64,000 nucleotides of DNA from Physcomitrium patens (taxonomy: Eukaryota; Streptophyta; Bryopsida; Funariales; Funariaceae). Numbering within the stretch: position 1 is the stretch's first letter; each line of letters opens with the position of its first letter. The stretch is from NCBI RefSeq assembly GCF_000002425.4, contig NC_037273.1, positions 11,709,986 to 11,773,985 on the forward strand, in the 5' to 3' direction. This document shows, piece after piece, positions 57,361 to 64,000 of this stretch. The notes below the pieces were generated by a model. It was given only the letters and a program-made list of their open reading frames with translations, did not search any database and was not told where the DNA came from. Position numbers and translations under genes: made by a program.

Positions 57361-59262
57361 ATACCAAATAAATATTTATATTATTTTCAGAGCTACGGTG
57401 TTAGTATCTAAAGAAAATGATTCTTAAATATTCATCCACCCCAATGCCAAGTTTGGGAGTTGATTCTCAAAGTTGGGTGTTGAAGAGACTCCATTCATGT
57501 TAAAGCATGCCCAAGACAATGAACACAGACATGACCAGCAATTGATAAGGAAGGAACACAGGAAACTGTTCATTTGCGTAGTATCAAGCCTACAGTCAGT
57601 ACATAACCAGGATATCAGGAGTACTTGACTCAATGGAATCCTCCACCTGCGTTTTCATGTGACAGTAGACAAATCATTCCTTCTTCACCAACTACATCAC
57701 TCGGTCATAAACAAAACTGATCCCACATCAGCAAATCCCTTGAGGTTGTGAATAAGAGCTGATGCTGGGTGGTGATGCCTGGATTCGGAGGCGCATACGA
57801 TGGGTTTCAAGTGTGCTGCTTGTGTGGGTGTTTCGGATGCGTATCTCCACTTCCAGCAAGACAAGGTCTTTCAGAGTGGTTTCGACCGTTGAAGGTTATC
57901 ACTCGGTTCTAGTTTCACAGCGACACGGTCTTCTAATCTCGGGGGCACAAGGGTCGGAAGCAGTTTATGGCAAACTGAAGTTCGCATTAACTATGTGAGG
58001 CGGACAACCCAACTTGCTCGCAACACCGCATTGTTGGCAAAGAATTCGTCAGAGATGATGAGTAGGATTTGATTTGGAACTTCCAACGCTTAGTGGCCTG
58101 CAAACTCAAAATACGATGGTTAATTTGGACAGCTTTCAGCTCCTGCTACTGCATGGCATAACATGGTACCCCTGCTCGGTGCGGCTCTCTGCAGACGTTG
58201 AAGAAAACGAGAGCTCCCCCGCAAGTTCAACACCCGCTAGACTCTCTACCTCAACACCCTCCACACGGTCAGAAACAGCGCCATACCCTTCATACGAGGT
58301 GGTGCGTGATGTCAGTGACTTTCTCTTTGAACTAAATTCGACAATCATTTAATCACCGACACTCTTTAAATAAATAGTTCGTTAAGTTATTAGTTTTGAA
58401 ACTTCAAAAGTGAGCTGCTAAAAATGCATTTCAATTCCTGTCTGCCACGTTAATAACATAGACAATGAAGGCAGCAAGATACAGTTTTAAATGTGTTTTT
58501 CCTGGTATTTCTGACAATTGTAAAAATCCAACTCATAATTTAAATTGTTACATTTTGCCAAAAACTGCAGAAGTTAAGCTTCAAACTCACGTATCTTGCA
58601 TCCTCCCATGCTGATACTTGCAAAAGAACCCACATGCACTGTCACCGAGTGGTTTACATCTTCCTACCTGATCAGGTAAGGGTTTCGTAGTTCTTCTTCC
58701 CATGTTAATAGAAGGAGAAAAGCCACAATAGACTCTCAGAAGTGCACTTCTTACTGCTGAAAGCCATCACTAACATAGACCACTAAACGTATTCCATAGA
58801 TCAGCAATAGCCTTCAGCTATGAGATGTTCAACTCCGGTGTCTTGAAACCCACTAATCGAGAGGTACTCATGCAGCACTTGAAATGTCGGCATTGAGATG
58901 CCCAGGAAAGGGTCCCTGCCCACTCTTTTTCCAAAAAGCTTAGATCTACATTTATCCTCTATGCATTCAAAGCACTTCAGAGGATCTGCCACTCGATCCA
59001 CAAGGCTAGCGTTCGCAGGGAAGGTCGTCGAAATAGTGGTCGATACTAATTACACATGCAAACAGCCAACTTCACCCTATCCAATATTGAGACACAGGTA
59101 CAAACTGTTGGCTGTCAAGTGACGGAGGGTAATGTTCTGACCTGTCATCACCACATGATGGTATCTTCTCATTGCGAAGCTCGATTACACTTGTAGCGCG
59201 TCGAGAACTGTCAGAACTCACCGATGCTTGCCGTTTCTCTGAAGAAGTAGAAAGAGCACGAA
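57361..59262. other. GC-richer region downstream of the RCC1-repeat gene, unassigned
   Basis: Composition resembles the neighbouring gene rather than the transposons. It probably holds the 3' UTR of the minus-strand gene. There are short frames on both strands (for example 58074-58352 plus, Ser/Thr-rich; 57762-57998 plus), but none has a recognisable domain or clear splice context. I cannot assign a gene here. Confidence 0.4.
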
Positions 59263-62200
59263 TTATCTGCGGTGCTGAGAGTGCTTTCGGAATTCTGCAA
59301 GAGAAGCAGCCAATGCGGCCGGAGAAAGCATCTCCCGTCTGTCACTCATTACGCCTGTCCTCTGTTGAGCCAACATTCCAGGTTCCTCGAAGTATGGTGT
59401 GCTTTGAGCCGAGTAAGACTCCCGAACTGGAGGAGGATCTTGATAGGAACCCGCAGATAGGCCGGACATGACACGGCGACACCAGTCCTCCATCTTCCTT
59501 TGAAACAAAACATCTTTCAACCGATTTCGCATACCTTTGTAGAATTGCTCCAGCTTAGCCTGCGCATGTTCAAGTCACAATGCTTTAGGATGATGATGGC
59601 TTCACTGCTAGCATAGAGGAGTTCGAGAGACGGGGTATTAACGACTTACCAGCTCTTCAAGTGGTGCCTCTTCAACATGATCCTGCCAGTCTTGTAGAGC
59701 CGAGTTCTGCGATCCCAATCCAATTGCTTTTCTTGGATTGAATCTGGAATCATGAGGACTTGAGCTATTTCCTGTCAGAGGAATAGGAAACGATTCTATT
59801 CCTCCGTAAATCGCCGCATGGAGACTCTCGGTGTAACGACGACACTCGATCAGCTCTGCCTTCAAGGATGAAACATCTTCTGACTGCAATGGTGTACCTC
59901 CGACTTGATATTTGAAACCGCTAATGCTTGTCGACGAAGGTTCTGTTCCTATATAGCATCCTCAAGGTGGTCAATTGAGCGCGGCAATCTCAAACACTTA
60001 AGACAGTGTCAGTGCTCGGCAAGAGATGTTCCCATACCTGTTTCTCTTCTGAAGCTCTTAGGATTCTCTGGCTCGGGCTGCATTGGAGGCCAGAAGTGGT
60101 CGCCTCTTCTTGATGGTCGACTCGGAGATTGCATACCTCTTGACAACCGTCCCGGGAATTCCAACACCAAGTCTCCTCTCTTTGACCCTTGGCCTGGTGA
60201 AAGGTCTCCTCTTCGAGAAATTTGTACTGGAGATTGATCCCCCCTTCGAATCGGCCGACCCGGGGATTCCATTGCTTTTCTGATAATTGCAAGACCATCT
60301 CTAGGAGGTCTGCTCTCCACCTCGCGTACTTCCCGAACGTACTGCTCGGCTTCTGCTGGCAATCGAGAATACGAGCTGCTTCGAGGAGGCTTGTTGTCGT
60401 CCACTTCCCTAACATATGGCCTAATCTCATCCCCTTTGCCGCGAGAGCCGCCTTTACTCGACGCTCGACTCGACGACTTCCGATACGCATCGTAGGGACC
60501 ATCTGCATCTGAATCCCTGGACGATTCACATCCCGGCGGCCACAACACGGGACTCGGAAACCAGCTATCAGAGTGATGCCCGAGTCCAAGAACGCCGTTC
60601 TTACCACGCCCCCAAGCCCAGAGATCCCTCCCACCATTGGAAACCGTCACAGTGTGCGCAGCTCCACAAGCAATTCCTTTCGAACCCGTTATTCGGTTAC
60701 ACTTTGCTGAGGACTCACCGAAAACTCGCACTGGTGTCAGGGCATCACCGCTTTTAGAGCCTGGAGGTCCTATCCCGGGGCATTGCCCCAGACCTCCTTC
60801 CATTCCCCACACCCAAACGTCGCCGGAATCTGTCACGACTGCGGTATGAAACAAGCCACACACAACGGTTTGTATCCTCTCGTGAGTTGGCAATGCATCC
60901 ACCGCGACAGGAGTATGAGAATTCTCACATGTGCCAATGCCTAACTGGCCATTCTCATTTTGTCCAAATGTCCAGCACGTCGATAGCCTCACATCGCCGT
61001 CCCCAAGGCCGTCTCTTTTGGAAGCCTGTGTCCTCATTGCTCCGTTCCCAATCCAGCTTGCCATGGAGGAGGTTGGCAAGTGACCTCGAAAATTGCTATC
61101 ACTGTGCGAACCATAGGAACTATGGTTTCGGAAGCCATTATTGGATGCAGCGTTGTAAGGATACCCAAGTTGTTGTCGATCAGTTTGCCGAGCTCTTCCC
61201 TTCGGCGATGCAAGCGATTCCAAGTATTGATCCGATGGCACTCGTGCCCGTAGCCTTGGAGAAGCCATGCCTTGCTCGACGTGCATCCTCCCCGCCATGG
61301 AGGAGCTCTCTGAATCCCCTCCATGATCAGAAGAGTCATCCTCTTTCATGGTAACTATGGCACTGTGAAAAGCTCCGCAAGAAAAGTCCACTATAACGCC
61401 AACCTGGTGGGCTGCCAAGGCTGTCACCTGCGTGGGAACGTCGCGCGCCTCGAAGTCTGAGAGGCCAAGTTGGCCGTATGCATTGCTTCCCCAAGAGTAG
61501 CATGCTATTCCATCAGGTCCATCCACCAGCACTAATATATGTTCATTCCCACAAGCTACTCGACGTACTTTAAGGCCTCTTAGCGCAAGGACACGCTCTG
61601 GTTGATTGATGTTGGCGAGCTCGAAGGACTCCGACTTGTAATACTGATCGGAATCTGTGATTCGCACTCCTGCAGATGGTTCGGGTACTGCACCCCAGAG
61701 CCATAATCCACCTTCATCGTCGACTGCGCTTGACATCATGCCACCAGCTTCCACTACCATAACCTGCAGAATGTCATAACCTCCTGAGGTGCATAGTTAA
61801 CTGCTTGAAAAGACAACTGGGAAATGGGTTGTGATACACTGCCTATTCCCAAAAGGCAAAACAGGAGACAAGGAGTAAGTACCTTGGGATTTGAGCCATC
61901 CGAATCGCGACAGTCTTCGTTCCAAGAAGTAGAATTCGCTTGGCTTTCGTCGAATGAGAAGCTGCTGGAGCGGGGGAAGGTGATAAGTGCCGGATACGAT
62001 GCGGCTCTTTGACGACCCAGCTGACCGTCCATGTTCCAATTAAGGAGCGGCACAGAAATCCATATAGAATTTACGCATTCATTCAATTTCGGGGGTTCGG
62101 TTGAAAAAATCAACCCACCATGACCGTTCAGACTTGTAAATGACAATATTAACACAACCTGCTTTCACTCAAACCAAGTATGTAGATTTTGAAGTAGGAT

Positions 62201-63160
62201 ACAGGCATTGAAACCCCATGACCACACCGACCCATCACCTGTTGCAACCATTCAACAATCACAACAAACCAGTAATTTGGCAAGCTTCGATTGACTGCAC
62301 GTCAAATGTAATTATTTACGTAAGAAAAGAAAAAAGCAAGAAGCTGAGAACTTAGTGACAAAGGAGAAGGACCTGCTAGAGCAAGACTGTGATACGCTCC
62401 AGCAGCGAGTTGACTAATTCTTGATCTTTTGACAGAATCCCAGTCGGTTGGGTGTGCTGAGCTTGAGGGGCTATCTTCGTGCTCCATCGCCATTGCTTCG
62501 AACTCAATGAGCGTTGGTACGAGCTCATCTTGAAAAACTCCCATGCCCATGCGGCCGAACTGTCCTCGGCCCCATGTGTATACACTGCCGCTGGCTGTAC
62601 ACCACAAAAATAAGGTTACAGCTAACTCAAGACCGTAAACTACATTTTCTATTCCCAATCTCTGTGGGTATTAGTGATGACTAAAATCAAAATGGTCCGT
62701 CATTGAAGCTCGCAAAAGCCCAATTTGACAGGAAAAAATGCAAGGTAATGCGGCAGAATCAAGGGTATTCGAAACTGTGACCATACACAACTCCCCATTC
62801 GATTATGAGCGCTGCGGTATCCGGTTTCCAGGATAAGATCTCTCGTGAGTGGAGAACATCCCATGAAAAATAGTTGTGTTTGCCTTTACATTCTAATTCT
62901 ATTTTAGATTAAATTAGCACGTGCCTCGCTAAGCATTTCCATGCTCCACTCTGTGATACCGAACAAGTGTTGCAACGTCCCGTAGCATAGAACCTCTACT
63001 AAGTTTCTTGACCAGAAGCTGAACCACTTGAATATACTAAGAGACCGATGAGCAGGACTTCACCTGTGAGAGCAAGTGTGTGGGCCTCTCCCACAACCAC
63101 TTGCACCACCGTCGAAGCATCTGGATCTTCATAGTTAATGTCCAGCCCACGCGCCATCAT
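59263..63160 (-). CDS. RCC1-repeat protein with basic Ser/Arg tail and C-terminal coiled coil (seven exons, ~940 aa)
   Basis: Exons (minus strand): 63064-63160, 62373-62594, 62207-62238, 61883-62032, 60038-61763, 59650-59948 and 59263-59559. The total is 2823 nt. Start ATG 63160 (MMARGLDINYEDPD) is preceded by an in-frame TGA at 63170-63172. Residues ~1-560 hold RCC1-type blades: 'HTLALTASGSVYTWGRGQFG', 'AYHSLALAGDGSVWSWG', 'GLWLWG', 'CYSWGSNAYGQLGL', 'CWTFGQNENGQLG', 'VWVWGMEGGLG', 'LWAWGRGKNGVLGLG'. A Ser/Arg-rich tail (~570-740) has four R/K-R-G-D motifs. A predicted coiled coil 'LKAELIECRRYTESLH' and 'LAKLEQFYKGMRNRLKDVL' follows. Five introns are GT-AG. The junction between 62207 and 62032 lacks a canonical pair although the blade consensus joins there (WGFN to MDGQLG). 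RCC1 propellers serve as exchange factors or scaffolds. The partner is unknown. Confidence 0.8.
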
Positions 63161-63912
63161 ACTCCACCTTCAGAATTTCCCTATACTTCTCACTTGAATC
63201 AAGCAGCCTACCCTCCCCACCTGCGGCTAACATTCCAAGAGTCCATCTTCACCACCCATCCTCACACCAAGGGCATCACCGTCACAACCCCAAAACTATG
63301 CACTCTCCTTCAGACACACACCTGAACTCCAATGACAAAAAGATGTGAAGCACTTTCGTCCCACCAACCGGCAGGAACTCCATCCTCATGAAACGTCAGC
63401 AGGGACAAAACTCTCCTCGCGTTGTAAATTCTCCCACTCCAGACCAGAGTCCACTCTTTCACTCTTCAGAATTAATCGAAACCAAACAAAGGCATAATCG
63501 CAGCACAAATCCACGCAGTCTTGGGCGCCAACACCCTAACACTGCACAACGAACTTTCTAAAAGCCCGGAGAAACGGCTCCACAGAAATGAGCCGCAACA
63601 TCCCCCTTCGTACTGTGTCAGACGAGAATGTGAACCATCGCAGTCAGATCAGCTTGGTTCAATGGGAGAATAAAACGACACCGTGCGGCACCTCACACGA
63701 GGACCAAAAGGCCTCCAATGAGTCCCGAAAAAAGTGCGTGCAAGTGGAGCCTGGTACAGCATCAGAGCTCCTGAGGTTGCGATGCTGCGAATCACCCTGC
63801 GTTCCAAATCTGCATTGCTCTAAGTCAGCACCTCTCTTTTGCCTTTGCAAGCAGTTTGTTTTCTCGTTTATTACTTTCCCAAATTAGTCTCTGCGCCTTT
63901 CCGACGCGGGAG
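63161..63912. promoter_or_regulatory. Shared upstream region of the RCC1-repeat gene and a divergent neighbour
   Basis: About 0.75 kb between the RCC1-repeat start and a plus-strand TATA box. It should contain the 5' UTR and promoter of the minus-strand gene. No clear minus-strand TATA box is seen, and short frames here look accidental. Confidence 0.4.
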
Positions 63913-63931
63913 CCAATCTGGGCTATATATG
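63913..63931 (+). promoter_or_regulatory. CCAAT and TATA boxes pointing out of the window
   Basis: CCAAT at 63913-63917 and TATATATG at 63924-63931. Transcription would start near 63955-63960 on the plus strand, implying a divergent gene to the right. Inference from motifs only. Confidence 0.45.
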
Positions 63932-64000
63932 TAAACTTGTCACGGTTCTTTTGCCTTCCGAGAATTTAGCTGTCAGTCAGATTCTGGCTGATTGCACAAG

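Noticed and set aside
58074..58352. Ser/Thr-rich plus-strand reading frame as a possible gene
   Set aside because: No recognisable domain, no convincing promoter or splice context, and it lies where the 3' UTR of the minus-strand gene is expected.
59880..59945. Separate exon encoding 'EQNLRRQALAVSNIKSE' ending at a GT near 59905
   Set aside because: The following intron would be only 14 nt; reading the whole 59650-59948 interval as one exon keeps phase with both neighbours.
63588..63887. 99-codon plus-strand frame
   Set aside because: It ends just upstream of a plus-strand TATA box, sits in the presumed shared promoter region, and has no domain-like features.

Overview
ORGANISM AND CHARACTER. 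The window is nuclear DNA of a land plant. A bryophyte such as the moss Physcomitrium is my best guess, but that is inference. About 57 kb is very AT-rich nested LTR retrotransposon sequence. It gives way sharply near 57.36 kb to a GC-richer gene region that carries a spliced RCC1-repeat gene on the minus strand. Chromodomain Ty3/gypsy elements, plant-type telomere-like CCCTAAA motifs inside one LTR family, and heavy C-to-T decay (CGA to TGA stops, TSD copies differing by C/T) all point to methylated plant heterochromatin. There are no rRNA, tRNA, CRISPR or prokaryotic features.

FAMILIES (names are mine). CR1: chromovirus with ~0.55 kb LTRs (elements A, F/G, H, E; all decayed). CR2: the related chromovirus, with element B (474-bp LTRs) and elements C and D (~296-bp LTRs). 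GX: a gypsy element with a TGGCGCC (tRNA-Asp-type) primer site, ~0.77 kb LTRs and a truncated pol. GY: an old gypsy element with RT motifs of the 'LPQ.ATN.VAHMMN' kind. T: a 1.6-1.7 kb non-coding solo-LTR-like repeat containing degenerate telomere-like motifs. Z: an unclassified 1.3 kb solo-LTR-like repeat.

LAYOUT. 1-562: end of a T copy. 563-3354 and 12170-13860: the two halves of minus-strand CR1 element F/G, split by Z (3355-3784 and 11266-12169). Z is itself split by complete element A (3785-11265, TSD GATAT), which holds T copy 7772-9415. 13861-15928: 5' half of CR1 element H (+). 15929-22462: element B (-). 22463-23974: 3' end and LTR of a CR1 element. 23975-30031: element E, with T copy 24451-26175. 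30032-30720: T fragment. 31061-32550 and 50953-54601: GY (+), split by GX (32551-50952, TSD ATATA). GX carries C in one LTR (32759-38671, TSD CCTTA) and D in the other (44607-50543, TSD ACATT). 54602-57360: T and CR1 LTR debris and a 260-bp tandem duplication. 59263-63160: RCC1-repeat gene. At the right edge, a TATA/CCAAT promoter points out of the window on the plus strand.

HOW THE PARTS WORK TOGETHER. In the chromoviruses the order is LTR, primer site, structured leader, gag, (-1 frame) protease-RT-RNase H-integrase-chromodomain, a small conserved 3' ORF, polypurine tract, LTR. Four features of CR1/CR2 stand out. (1) The 11 nt just inside the 5' LTR are complementary to the predicted RNA 5' end in both families despite different sequences, which is the signature of Tf1/sushi-type self-priming. 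(2) The leader has tandem ~105-nt units that fold as a closed multi-hairpin with compensatory stem changes. (3) The LTR U3 regions carry arrays of heat-shock elements. (4) A ~115-140 codon ORF downstream of the chromodomain keeps a GHYRWL..GP.NHL..EQ motif. None of the transposon reading frames is intact in this window.
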